64,000 nt of DNA, from positions 50,380 to 114,379 of the forward strand of contig JAEZHI010000047.1 in NCBI GenBank assembly GCA_023436885.1, read 5' to 3'. This DNA comes from Pseudomonadota bacterium (GTDB lineage Bacteria > Pseudomonadota > Alphaproteobacteria > Rhizobiales > Pleomorphomonadaceae). Shown piece after piece: positions 9,420 to 17,537 of this stretch (position 1 is the stretch's first letter; every line of letters starts with the position of its first letter). The notes beneath the pieces were generated by a model that was given only the letters and a program-made list of their open reading frames with translations, searched no databases and was not told where the DNA came from. Made by a program: the position numbers and the translations under genes.

Positions 9420-11018
9420 TCAGCTCTTGACGCTCATGGTTCGGAAGATGAGGTTGAAGTTGTCGAGCGTCCGCTTCGACGTATCTTCGAGCGTTGGAAC
9501 GGTGACCGCATCGCGGGCCACGAAAACGCCAGTGAACTCGTAGGCGAAAATTGTTGGCGCGAGGTCGCGGAGCCGGGCATTGAGTTCCTTGTAGATCGCT
9601 TCTCGTTTGGCCGGATCGGTTTCGCTGCGACCGGCTTCGAGCAGCGCGTCCACCTTGTCGTCCTTGAGATGCTCGGCGGACATCCAGGTGGGCGGAACCT
9701 TGGATGAATACATGTTGTAGAGCAGCGAATCCGGATCAGGCGTGACAGCTGACACGGCGATTTCGACCGCATGCGGAGCGGTGTCCGGCTTGGTCACCTG
9801 GTCGGAGACCAAAACCCAGGGGGTCTTGACGACGTTGACCGGGAAACCGAGCTTGGAGAACGTCGCCTGCATTAGAAGCGCGATGCGTTCGCGAGCCGGA
9901 ACCTCGGCGATCCAGGCGATGTCGAGCGGGCTCTTCTTGGGATCGTACTTGCACTGCGCGAGCTCTTCCTTGGCCTTGGCCATGTCCTGCTTGATATCGG
10001 GCAGGCTGGGGTCGAAGCCGAGAAGACCGGACGGCAGCGGACCCTTCATCGGGATGCCCTGGCTGAACTTGTCATTGATCTTCAGGATCTTGAGCGTGTT
10101 CGTGTAGTCGAAGGCATAGGACAGCGCGCGACGGCAATGCACGTCATCGAGAGGCGCGCGGGCCGTGTTGAGCTTGATGTACTCGCCAGTGGCGCCGGCT
10201 TCTCGCAGCAGCTTTATGCTCTTTTCGGCGGCCATTGCCTTGATGACCTCGGGCGGCAGCCACAGATCGGAGATCTCGTGTTCGCCGCGCAACATCAGGG
10301 CACGAATTGTCGGAGCCTCAACGCCGTAACGATAGTGCACCTTGTCCGGCGCATTTTCCGCAAAGGGAAGGAAATAACCAGGGAACTTGCCCATGATCGT
10401 TTCGGTCTGCGGGTTCTGGCTCTCCACGGTGTAGGCGCCGGAACCGGCATCGTGGGCGGACAGCCAAGTCTCGCCGTAGTCGCCGAATTCGCCATACTTG
10501 CCATCTGCCTTGTGGGCCGTCACATCCTTGGAATCGAGGATCGGCAGGCGAACGAGAGCGGCCAGGAACGGTGCATAGGGAGACGATAGCGTAAACTTGA
10601 CCGTATGGGGATCGACGGCCTCCACCTTGTCCACGCGGCCTGCGAACAAGCTGGAAAAGCCCTGCCCCATGGCAACCATGCGGTTGAGCGAGAAGATGAC
10701 GTCGTCCGCCGTCAGCGGATTTCCGGAATGAAATTTGACGTCCGGACGCAGCTTGAAGGTGTAGGCGGTGCCATCGACCGTCCATTCCGACGCCAACAGC
10801 GGCTCGACACCTGGACCGCCCTTCTTGGGACCGACCAGGGTGTCATAGAGATTGGTCATCAGAACCGTATCGGCGTAATCGGTGGCCTTGGCAGGATCGA
10901 TTTCACCGACTGGAGCTTCATCGAGCCGGAGAACCCGTTCGGCGTGGGATTGCGCCGCCAGAAGAAAAGGCGACACCATCAGCACAGCGGAAGCCAAAAG
11001 GCTTGCCTTGAATTTCAT
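9420..11018 (-). CDS. Oligopeptide-type ABC transporter substrate-binding protein (SBP family 5)
   Basis: 532 residues from ATG 11018, which has a GAGGGG ribosome site; the in-frame extension to 11114 lacks homology-like sequence. A clear signal peptide, MKFKASLLASAVLMVSPFLL then AQSHA, predicts cleavage near residue 26 and export to the periplasm. The family 5 landmarks follow: a tandem of LRLDEAPVGEIDPAKATD and NLYDTLVG, TFKLRPDVKFHSGNPLTADDVIFSLNR split over residues 80-110, and the C-terminal YKELNARLRDLAPTIFAYE. First gene of the transporter operon. The ligand is unknown; association with HyuAB and M20 suggests a peptide-like or cyclic amide compound. Confidence 0.92.
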   Translation of the reverse strand: MKFKASLLASAVLMVSPFLLAAQSHAERVLRLDEAPVGEIDPAKATDYADTVLMTNLYDTLVGPKKGGPGVEPLLASEWTVDGTAYTFKLRPDVKFHSGNPLTADDVIFSLNRMVAMGQGFSSLFAGRVDKVEAVDPHTVKFTLSSPYAPFLAALVRLPILDSKDVTAHKADGKYGEFGDYGETWLSAHDAGSGAYTVESQNPQTETIMGKFPGYFLPFAENAPDKVHYRYGVEAPTIRALMLRGEHEISDLWLPPEVIKAMAAEKSIKLLREAGATGEYIKLNTARAPLDDVHCRRALSYAFDYTNTLKILKINDKFSQGIPMKGPLPSGLLGFDPSLPDIKQDMAKAKEELAQCKYDPKKSPLDIAWIAEVPARERIALLMQATFSKLGFPVNVVKTPWVLVSDQVTKPDTAPHAVEIAVSAVTPDPDSLLYNMYSSKVPPTWMSAEHLKDDKVDALLEAGRSETDPAKREAIYKELNARLRDLAPTIFAYEFTGVFVARDAVTVPTLEDTSKRTLDNFNLIFRTMSVKS

Positions 11019-11378
11019 CTGGAACCCCTCTGGTTTTTTCGGAAACGGCCTCTTCGGACCGATCGGGACGTTGCGGCTGTCTTCCGCTTTATCTCCCCGA
11101 CCTACACAGTTCACCGGACCCCACCCTCAGTCAAGACACTTTTTTCCTATACGCTAATTTATTGCCTCTCGGAAAAGGTTGTGGCATTCAGTGAGCGGAG
11201 GGCTGTTGTCCTTGCCCCTCCGCAAACCGCGTGTCGCGAGCAGGAGTCGTAGAAAATTTCTTTTATTTTTCAATAATCTGCTTTCCTAGATCCAAGCTTC
11301 TATCAAGCACCACTACTGTCAGTGGAACCGAAATCCGACTACACGGCTCTCGCTCAACGAAATTTCCTGAAGGAAAAA
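11019..11378. promoter_or_regulatory. 360-bp divergent intergenic region between ABC operon and XRE-cupin regulator
   Basis: This non-coding stretch separates the leftward binding-protein gene from the rightward regulator and must hold both promoters. It is much more AT-rich than the genes, notably around 11130-11165 and 11250-11290. A perfect 8-bp inverted repeat GCGGAGGG / CCCTCCGC spans 11195-11223 with a 13-base loop. Two GAAATTTC-type small palindromes occur near 11255 and 11360 and are candidate operator half-sites for the XRE regulator. No protein-coding or RNA gene was recognised here. Confidence 0.5.
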
Positions 11379-12014
11379 ATGGCGTCTCACATCAAATCAC
11401 CCCGCAGGCCATCCGCAGATGAAGGCACGTCCGTCCGTCCGGAGGAGTCCATCGCCGAAATTCTGCGACGGCGACGCAAGGAGGCGCACCTAACGCTGCA
11501 GGAACTCGCGGAACGCTGCAAACTGGCCTCGTCGACATTGTCCAAGATCGAAAACGGCCAGATGTCGCCGACCTACGAGACGATTATCCGCGTGGCTGAC
11601 GGGCTTGAAATCGATGTCGCCCAACTGTTCTCCGGCGCGAAGCCGCATCCGGTCGGAGGTCGCCGCACCGTCACCCGCAGCGGTCAGGGTGTTGCCCGAT
11701 CCACCGAGCAATATAGCTACGAGATGCTGGCGGCCGACCTCACCGGCAAGCAGTTCATTCCGCTTCTGACCACGCTCAACGCCCGGTCGCTGGAGAGCTT
11801 TCCCGATCTGGTCCGCCATGTGGGCGAGGAATTCTTTTATGTGCTGAGCGGCGAAGTGACGTTGCACACCGAGCATTATGCGCCGGCGTTCTTCAGGGTC
11901 GGCGATAGCTGCTATTTCGACAGTACGATGGGGCATGCGCTGGTCTCCACGGGCGAGCAGCCAGCCAAGATCCTCTGGATCTGCTCGCGGGTCGTCGCGC
12001 CGCTCGATGCGTGA
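11379..12014 (+). CDS. XRE-family transcriptional regulator with C-terminal cupin domain
   Basis: 211 residues from ATG 11379, preceded by a good GAAGGAA ribosome site; a GTG at 11322 would add 19 residues but lacks one. The helix-turn-helix is at about residues 24-75, with LTLQELAERCKLASSTLSKI as the recognition region. The C-terminal cupin (about residues 115-205) includes the core HVGEEFFYVLSGEVTLHTE, which binds a small effector. This architecture is common in regulators of amino-acid and amine catabolism. Being divergent from the transporter/HyuAB operon, it likely controls that operon and itself. Convergent with the GntR gene, 16 bases away. Confidence 0.88.
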   Translation: MASHIKSPRRPSADEGTSVRPEESIAEILRRRRKEAHLTLQELAERCKLASSTLSKIENGQMSPTYETIIRVADGLEIDVAQLFSGAKPHPVGGRRTVTRSGQGVARSTEQYSYEMLAADLTGKQFIPLLTTLNARSLESFPDLVRHVGEEFFYVLSGEVTLHTEHYAPAFFRVGDSCYFDSTMGHALVSTGEQPAKILWICSRVVAPLDA

Positions 12015-12030
12015 AGCGACGCGCACGCCG

Positions 12031-12684
12031 TTAGCTCCCATCCCCGATCTCGGTCCGCAGATCGCTCCATGTGGCGGCGATGTGGTCATGACACAGGCTT
12101 CGAAGCCGCTCGGCATCCCGAGCCAGCCAGGCATCGAAGATCGCGCCATGTTCGTTCTCGGCCCGCTCGGATCGGCCTTTCGGCACCAGATGGCAAACGA
12201 CGTAGCGTTCGGCGATGACGTGCAGGCGCTCCAGCATATGTTTGGAAATCGGCAGCGCCGCCGGGCGAACCAAAGCCATATGGAAAGCGCGGTTCAGCGG
12301 GCCAGCGCTTGATCGGCGTCCCGATACCGCTTCATTGAGCCCATCCAGCGCCTTGCGGGCCTGCGCTATGTCGCCGTCGCTGGCGCGCTCGGCGCCGCGA
12401 ACACATGCGTCCGGTTCGATCCGGAGCCTGAGATCGAAGACGTCCCGCGCCTCTTCGGCAGATAGTGGACGGATGAAAAAACCGCGGTTGATCTCCGATG
12501 TGATCAGCCCGGCCTGCTCAAGCTTGGCAAAGGCCTCCCGCAGCGGGATCTTGCTCACGCCGAACTCGGTGGCGAGTTCGTCCTGCCGAAGCGGGCTGTC
12601 GTCGGCGAATTCTCCGGCGACAATGCGCTCCTGAAGGATCGCCGCGATCCGGTCGGCGAGACTTTCCTTGAGCAATACCGTCAT
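12031..12684 (-). CDS. GntR-family transcriptional regulator (FadR/FCD subfamily)
   Basis: 217 residues; ATG at 12684 lies 11 bases after the epimerase stop. A longer in-frame reading to 13023 is antisense-like sequence inside the epimerase and is rejected. The N-terminal winged helix contains LRQDELATEFGVSKIPLREA, with LEQAGLITSEINRGFFI as the wing. The all-helical FCD ligand domain begins near residue 85 (VFDLRLRIEPDACVRG) and keeps His residues (FHMALV, HDHIAATW) that usually bind a metal. It is the last gene of the leftward hydroxyproline operon, and a perfect palindrome in that operon's promoter (14641-14656) is its most likely operator. Confidence 0.88.
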   Translation of the reverse strand: MTVLLKESLADRIAAILQERIVAGEFADDSPLRQDELATEFGVSKIPLREAFAKLEQAGLITSEINRGFFIRPLSAEEARDVFDLRLRIEPDACVRGAERASDGDIAQARKALDGLNEAVSGRRSSAGPLNRAFHMALVRPAALPISKHMLERLHVIAERYVVCHLVPKGRSERAENEHGAIFDAWLARDAERLRSLCHDHIAATWSDLRTEIGDGS

Positions 12685-12695
12685 GTTGTCACCCG

Positions 12696-13694
12696 CTACA
12701 CAACCTGAAAGCCATTCCAAAACTGGCTGGTCCGATCGATCCAGATGGTATTGAACCCGGTCGAAACCGCCGATCCCTGGATCGAAGGTATGATCGCCGG
12801 TTTGCCCCCCACGACGGTCGACCGCTCGGCCTTGCCGATGAATCGGCTGCCTATATAGCTCTCGTGCACGAAAGTGTCGCCGATCGCCAGACGTTCCTTG
12901 GAGGCGAGATGAGCAAGGCGCGCCGACGTGCCGGTGCCGCAGGGTGACCGGTCGATCGCCTTGTCGCCATAGAAGACTGCGTTGCGACCATCGGCGCCCT
13001 CGCCCCTGGGGCTGTCCGCCCAAAGGACGTGGCTAACGCCCCGGATGGTTGGATCGTCGGGATGCACAGGCTCGAACTTCTCGCGGACGAGTGTGCGCAC
13101 GAGTCCGGACAAGGCGATGATGCGCGCCGCCCCGAGATCGTCGAGCCCTCGATAGGCGCCCTGCGGCTCGACAATGGCGTAGAAGTTGCCGCCGTAGGCA
13201 ACGTCGACGCGGAGTGGGCCGAAATCCGGCACTTCGATTTCGATATCGGTCGCAGCAACGAAGGCGGGAACGTTGGTGATCCGCACGAAGCTCACGCGCT
13301 CGCCCTCGACACCGTAGTCGATGTCGATGACCCCGGCCGGAACCTCAATGCGCAGATGCCCCGGCTGCCTGGGAATGATCAGGCCATTTTCGAGACCGAA
13401 GGTGACAATGCCGATGGTGCCGTGCCCGCACATCGGCAGGCACCCCGACGTCTCGATGAACAGGATGCCACAATCGGTATCCGGCCGGGTCGGCGGATAG
13501 AGGAATCCGCCGGACATCATGTCATGCCCGCGAGGCTCGAAGCAGAGGCCAGTGCGAATCCAGTCGAAGCGGGCGAGGAAATCCTGCCGCCGCTCCGACA
13601 TGCTGTCGCCGGCAAGCAGCGGTGCCCCGCCAGCGACGAGGCGGACCGGATTTCCTGCCGTATGCCCATCGATGCAGAAGAAGGTATGGCGCAT
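12696..13694 (-). CDS. 4-hydroxyproline 2-epimerase (proline racemase family)
   Basis: 332 residues. Both catalytic cysteines are visible: Cys89 in LPMCGHGTIG and Cys252 in DRSPCGTGTSAR. These deprotonate and reprotonate the alpha carbon, turning trans-4-hydroxy-L-proline into cis-4-hydroxy-D-proline in the cytoplasm. Two intact cysteines exclude the trans-3-hydroxyproline dehydratase branch of the family, in which one is replaced. GHDMMSGG near residue 57 and the presence of the next three pathway genes next door favour hydroxyproline over proline as substrate. It lies 7 bases downstream of the deaminase gene. Confidence 0.9.
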   Translation of the reverse strand: MRHTFFCIDGHTAGNPVRLVAGGAPLLAGDSMSERRQDFLARFDWIRTGLCFEPRGHDMMSGGFLYPPTRPDTDCGILFIETSGCLPMCGHGTIGIVTFGLENGLIIPRQPGHLRIEVPAGVIDIDYGVEGERVSFVRITNVPAFVAATDIEIEVPDFGPLRVDVAYGGNFYAIVEPQGAYRGLDDLGAARIIALSGLVRTLVREKFEPVHPDDPTIRGVSHVLWADSPRGEGADGRNAVFYGDKAIDRSPCGTGTSARLAHLASKERLAIGDTFVHESYIGSRFIGKAERSTVVGGKPAIIPSIQGSAVSTGFNTIWIDRTSQFWNGFQVV

Positions 13695-13701
13695 CTTCGC
13701 A

Positions 13702-14613
13702 TTACTCCACTGCGGGGGCGAGCGTCGGACGTGTCGCCGCCGCCGTTTCCACCAGAGAAATGATTTCTGCCCGGCGATCGCCCGACAGGATCATGCGCGG
13801 CATACGGACACGCTCCGATCCTCGCCCCATGATCTGCTCGGCCAGCTTGATTGTCTGGACGAGATCGTGCTCGGCATCGAGATGCAGCAGCGGCATGAAC
13901 CACCGGTAGATGGCGCGCGCTGCCATCCAGTCGCCTCTGTCGGCCGCCGCGACCAGTTCGACCGATTCCCTCGGAAAAGCCGACGTAAGGCCCGACACCC
14001 AGCCCTTGGCGCCCAGCATCAGGCCTTCGAGGGCGACGTCATCGAGACCGGCGAAGATGTCATAGCGGTCGCCGAAGGCGTTGATCAGATCGGTGAAGCG
14101 GCGGGAGTCCGGCGCACTTTCCTTGACCGCGACCACGTTGGGCAAATCGGCGAGCGCCTCCAGCACCTCGCGGCCGATGCTGACGCGATAGGCGGGTGGA
14201 TTGTTATAGAGCAGGATCGGAAGACTGGTCGCCTCGGCAACCACTCGGAAATGGGCAATCAGTTCCTCGGTCTTCGGAACATAGACCATGGCCGGCAGAA
14301 CCATCAGACCGTCAACACCCAGCTTCTCGGCGTCTCGGGCATAGGCGACGGCTCTGCGGGTGTCCAGCTCGGAGACGCCGGTGATCACCGGGACCCGGCC
14401 GGCATTCACCTCGACCGCAGCCTTCAGGACTGCGCGTTTCTCGTCGCCTTCGAGTGAGTTGTTTTCACCACAGGTACCCAGGACGATCAAACCATTGACG
14501 CCGTCACGGATCAGCGCGTCGTAACCGCGCTGCGTGGCGTCGATGTCAACGGAAAGGTCGGTCGCGAACTGGGTGGTGGCAGCCGGAAATACACCCTTCC
14601 ACGAAATCGTCAT
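13702..14613 (-). CDS. DapA-family lyase, probable 1-pyrroline-4-hydroxy-2-carboxylate deaminase
   Basis: 303 residues; TIM-barrel of the DHDPS/NAL superfamily. The GTCGENNSL loop (residues 46-54), catalytic Tyr136 in LLYNNP and Schiff-base Lys164 in VAVKES are present. In hydroxyproline loci this family member converts 1-pyrroline-4-hydroxy-2-carboxylate to alpha-ketoglutarate semialdehyde with release of ammonia. ATG 14613 has an AGAGGG ribosome site. First gene of the leftward transcript, 28 bases from the palindromic operator. Generic annotation as dihydrodipicolinate synthase would be misleading given the neighbours. Confidence 0.87.
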   Translation of the reverse strand: MTISWKGVFPAATTQFATDLSVDIDATQRGYDALIRDGVNGLIVLGTCGENNSLEGDEKRAVLKAAVEVNAGRVPVITGVSELDTRRAVAYARDAEKLGVDGLMVLPAMVYVPKTEELIAHFRVVAEATSLPILLYNNPPAYRVSIGREVLEALADLPNVVAVKESAPDSRRFTDLINAFGDRYDIFAGLDDVALEGLMLGAKGWVSGLTSAFPRESVELVAAADRGDWMAARAIYRWFMPLLHLDAEHDLVQTIKLAEQIMGRGSERVRMPRMILSGDRRAEIISLVETAAATRPTLAPAVE

Positions 14614-14640
14614 CGTCCAACCCTCTTTCGACTTTCGGAA

Positions 14641-14656
14641 ATATCGTATACGATAT
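14641..14656. promoter_or_regulatory. Perfect 16-bp palindrome in the divergent hydroxyproline promoter (candidate GntR/FCD operator)
   Basis: ATATCGTATACGATAT is a perfect palindrome in the 68-base space between the divergent deaminase and dehydrogenase genes. Its GTATAC core fits the GT-N-AC pattern bound by FadR/FCD regulators, and the only such regulator nearby is the one encoded in this locus. It lies 28 bases from the leftward start and 26 from the rightward start, so one dimer could repress both directions. Confidence 0.72.
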
Positions 14657-14681
14657 ACAAAATAATATGGAGGGTGGTCAA

Positions 14682-15926
14682 GTGGAGCTGGAAAGGATTG
14701 CCGTGATTGGCGCCGGCATCACCGGGCTCAGCATTGCCTTGGCACTGCAAACGGCGGGCCTCCCGACGCTGCTCCTCGCCCCGGAAGAGGAACGGCCGCC
14801 GGCCTCCTGGGGCAACGCCGGGCACATCGCCATCGAACAGGTCGCGCCGCTGGCATCCTTCGCCGCACTCGCCTCGGCTCCATGCCGGCTGACCATCGCT
14901 GGTGGCGCCTTGGCACTCCCACTCAATGGCCTCTCCGCCTCGATACCCTTCGGCGTGCGAATGATGGCGGCCTCGCTGCCTTCGGTCTTCCAAGCCGGGA
15001 AAGCACGGCTCAAGGCGCTCATGAAGGATGTAATGCCGGCATGGCGTGAGCTGGTGGACACCATAGGCCGGCCCGACCTTCTGATCGAGAGCGGGCACCT
15101 GATCGTCTGGATGGAACCAGCGGCAGCGCAACGCGGGATCGCGGCCTGGCGGGCAACGGACACCGGCACGGCCCGTTTCCGTCCAGCGAATTCCGACGAA
15201 CTTGCTCGCGTCGGATCGCTGGTCCACCGCGCGCCCGCCGGTGGCCTCGCATTCGAGAATACCGCGCAGGTGCTCGATCCCGGCGCGGTGCTGGCGGCTT
15301 TGGCGTCGGCTTTCACTGCCGCTGGCGGAACGCGGCGTATCTGCGCCGTCGGTCGCCTCGCGCTTCAGGGCGGCAAGGCACAGGCCTTCGATGCGGACGG
15401 ACAGCCGGTCGAAGCCGCCCGTGTCGTGGTAGCAGCCGGCGTTCGTTCGGGCGATCTGTTGCGCCCGCTCGGGCTCAAGGTGCCGATCATCGCCGAGCGC
15501 GGCTACCATATCCAGTCAGCCGATCACGACTGGCCGAACGACCTGCCGCCTCTGGTGTTCGAGGAACGATCGATGATCGTGACGCGGTTTTCCAGCGGTG
15601 TGCGTGCCGCCAGTTTCGTCGAATTGACGCGCCACGATGCGCCGCCAATCGAGCGCCGTTGGCAAGCGCTCGAACGCCACGTCAGCGAGCTGGGTCTTCC
15701 CGTGCGTGGGCCGTTTACGCACTGGCATGGATCACGACCGACATTGCCGGACTATCTGCCGGCCATCGGCAAAGCGCCGCAGGCGGACAACCTTTTCTAT
15801 GCCTTCGGCCATCAGCATCTCGGACTGACGCTGGCACCGATCACAGCGCGTTACGTCGCCGCCATGCTGAGGGACGGGGCTCCTTCCCCGGCGCTCGAGG
15901 CCTTCTCGCTCCGGCGCTTTCACTGA
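14682..15926 (+). CDS. FAD-dependent oxidoreductase, probable cis-4-hydroxy-D-proline dehydrogenase
   Basis: 414 residues from GTG 14682, which has GGAGGG seven bases upstream; an ATG at 14667 overlaps that ribosome site and is less likely. The dinucleotide-binding motif VIGAGITGLSIALAL sits at residues 7-21, as in DadA-type enzymes. Near the C-terminus, HGSRPTLPDYLPAIG and FYAFGHQHLGLTLAP are the conserved flavin and substrate signatures of D-amino-acid/D-hydroxyproline dehydrogenases. It oxidises cis-4-hydroxy-D-proline to 1-pyrroline-4-hydroxy-2-carboxylate, step two of the pathway. Single-chain type rather than the multi-subunit type. Followed after a short gap by the aldehyde dehydrogenase. 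Confidence 0.87.
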   Translation: MELERIAVIGAGITGLSIALALQTAGLPTLLLAPEEERPPASWGNAGHIAIEQVAPLASFAALASAPCRLTIAGGALALPLNGLSASIPFGVRMMAASLPSVFQAGKARLKALMKDVMPAWRELVDTIGRPDLLIESGHLIVWMEPAAAQRGIAAWRATDTGTARFRPANSDELARVGSLVHRAPAGGLAFENTAQVLDPGAVLAALASAFTAAGGTRRICAVGRLALQGGKAQAFDADGQPVEAARVVVAAGVRSGDLLRPLGLKVPIIAERGYHIQSADHDWPNDLPPLVFEERSMIVTRFSSGVRAASFVELTRHDAPPIERRWQALERHVSELGLPVRGPFTHWHGSRPTLPDYLPAIGKAPQADNLFYAFGHQHLGLTLAPITARYVAAMLRDGAPSPALEAFSLRRFH

Positions 15927-15953
15927 CCAACTTTGTCCAAGGACCTTCTTCCG

Positions 15954-17471
15954 ATGCAGGGAACCATGCTCATCGACGGCAAGCCTCGCTTTGGCGCCGG
16001 CATCTCCTTTCACGGCATCGAGGCCTCGACCGGAGAGGCGATGGCCCCCGCTTACGGCAGTGCCCTGCCCCAGGATGTCGACGACGCGGCCGACGCGGCC
16101 GCCCGTGCCTTCCGGGTCTATCGCAATACGCCTCGGGTCGAGCGGGCCGCGCTTCTCGAGCGGATCGCTGACAACATCGTCGCGGTCGGCGAGCAACTCC
16201 TCGACCGGGCCATGAAGGAAACAGGTTTGCCGCGCGGTCGGCTCGACGGCGAGCTGGCCCGTACCGTCAGCCAGCTTCGAATGTTCGCCGATGTCGTCCG
16301 CAAGGGCGACTATCTCGATCGCCGTCATGTCGCCGCTCTTCCCGACCGCCAGCCCTTCCCGCGCCCGGATCTGCGGCTCATGAACGTCCCGCTTGGGCCG
16401 GTCGCCGTGTTCGGCGCGTCCAATTTCCCGCTCGCCTTCTCGGTCGCGGGTGGAGATACCGCATCCGCCCTCGCCGCCGGGTGCCCGGTCGTGGTCAAAG
16501 CCCATCCGGCTCACCCCGGAACATCGGAACTGGTCGCCGGAGCAGTAGCCGATGCCGTGGCCGCTTCCGGACTGCCGGCGGGCGTTTTCGGCATCCTGTT
16601 TGATTCGGGGATAGAGGCCGGTAGCCGCCTCGTCGCAGATCCTCGCATCAAGGCGGTCGGCTTCACCGGTTCGGCTCGGGCCGGCAAGGCTCTCCTGCGT
16701 ATTGCGCAGACGCGGCCGGAGCCGATCCCCGTCTATGCGGAGATGAGCGCGATCAATCCAGTGCTGCTGTTCCCCGCCGCGCTTGAGGAACGGGCCGAGG
16801 CGATCGCCGCGGCTTTCGTTCCGGCCCTCACCGGCAGTTGCGGGCAGATGTGCACGGCGCCGGGCCTGCTGATCGCCGTCGCAGGACCGGCACTCGACCG
16901 TTTCCTCGCCACGGCGGGCGAGAAGGTAGCCTCGACACCAGCGGCGACCATGCTGACGCCGGCCATCGCCGCCAACCATCGCGACGGCGCATTGCGTCTT
17001 GCCGCAATGCCGGCAGTAACAGCGATCGCCGTTGGCGGCGCAGCGGGTTTCCGGGAAGGACAAGCGGGCCTTTACTGCGTCGATGCTCCTGCCTTCATCT
17101 CCAACACCGCGCTGGCCGAGGAAGTGTTCGGCCCCACGGCGCTCGTGGTCCGATGCTCGGATTTGGGTGAAATGGCCGCCGTCCTATTGTCGATCGGCGG
17201 GCAACTGACACTATCGGTCCATGTCGCAGACGACGATGTTGTCGCGGTGCACGCGATGTGGCCACTGATCGAGGACAAGGCCGGCCGCATCATCAACGGC
17301 GCTTTTGGTACCGGAGTGGAAGTCTGCGAGGCGATGGTGCACGGTGGTCCATGGCCGGCGACGTCGGATCCCAGGACGACCTCGGTCGGGACCCGCGCCA
17401 TCGATCGCTTTGTCCGCCCGGTGTGCTATCAGAACCTGCCAGCAGCCCTGGTTCCGCCCGATCTCCGGTGA
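15954..17471 (+). CDS. Aldehyde dehydrogenase, probable alpha-ketoglutarate semialdehyde dehydrogenase
   Basis: 505 residues from ATG 15954 (AAGGA ten bases upstream); a TTG at 15933 in frame is less likely. Family residues are in place: Asn157 in GASNFP, GFTGSARAGKAL cofactor loop near 236, Glu263, and catalytic Cys300 within GSCGQMCTAPG. The GQMCT context is typical of ketoglutarate semialdehyde dehydrogenases. It oxidises the semialdehyde made by the deaminase to 2-oxoglutarate, completing entry to the TCA cycle. Second gene of the rightward hydroxyproline transcript and convergent with the Ldh2 gene. Confidence 0.87.
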   Translation: MQGTMLIDGKPRFGAGISFHGIEASTGEAMAPAYGSALPQDVDDAADAAARAFRVYRNTPRVERAALLERIADNIVAVGEQLLDRAMKETGLPRGRLDGELARTVSQLRMFADVVRKGDYLDRRHVAALPDRQPFPRPDLRLMNVPLGPVAVFGASNFPLAFSVAGGDTASALAAGCPVVVKAHPAHPGTSELVAGAVADAVAASGLPAGVFGILFDSGIEAGSRLVADPRIKAVGFTGSARAGKALLRIAQTRPEPIPVYAEMSAINPVLLFPAALEERAEAIAAAFVPALTGSCGQMCTAPGLLIAVAGPALDRFLATAGEKVASTPAATMLTPAIAANHRDGALRLAAMPAVTAIAVGGAAGFREGQAGLYCVDAPAFISNTALAEEVFGPTALVVRCSDLGEMAAVLLSIGGQLTLSVHVADDDVVAVHAMWPLIEDKAGRIINGAFGTGVEVCEAMVHGGPWPATSDPRTTSVGTRAIDRFVRPVCYQNLPAALVPPDLR

Positions 17472-17494
17472 CATGGCCTGCGGCGACAGCCGCG

Positions 17495-17527
17495 TGGCAA
17501 CGCGACCCCACGGATGCCGCGTTGCCA
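17495..17527. terminator. Hairpin between convergent ALDH and Ldh2 genes
   Basis: A perfect 10-bp inverted repeat TGGCAACGCG / CGCGTTGCCA with a 13-base loop sits in the 66-base gap between the two convergent stop codons. There is only a weak T-stretch on the plus-strand side. Position between convergent genes supports a shared transcription-ending or RNA-stabilising role. Confidence 0.5.
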
Positions 17528-17537
17528 TCCCCTTTCG

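Noticed and set aside
7664..9430. 588-codon open frame on the plus strand
   Set aside because: Antisense to two ABC permease genes; composition is the charged mirror of hydrophobic helices.
12685..13023. Long N-terminal extension of the GntR gene
   Set aside because: It would overlap the epimerase gene by over 300 bases and has no homology-like sequence; ATG 12684 gives the normal GntR start.
15732..17063. 443-codon open frame on the minus strand
   Set aside because: Antisense to the dehydrogenase and aldehyde dehydrogenase genes with no family features.
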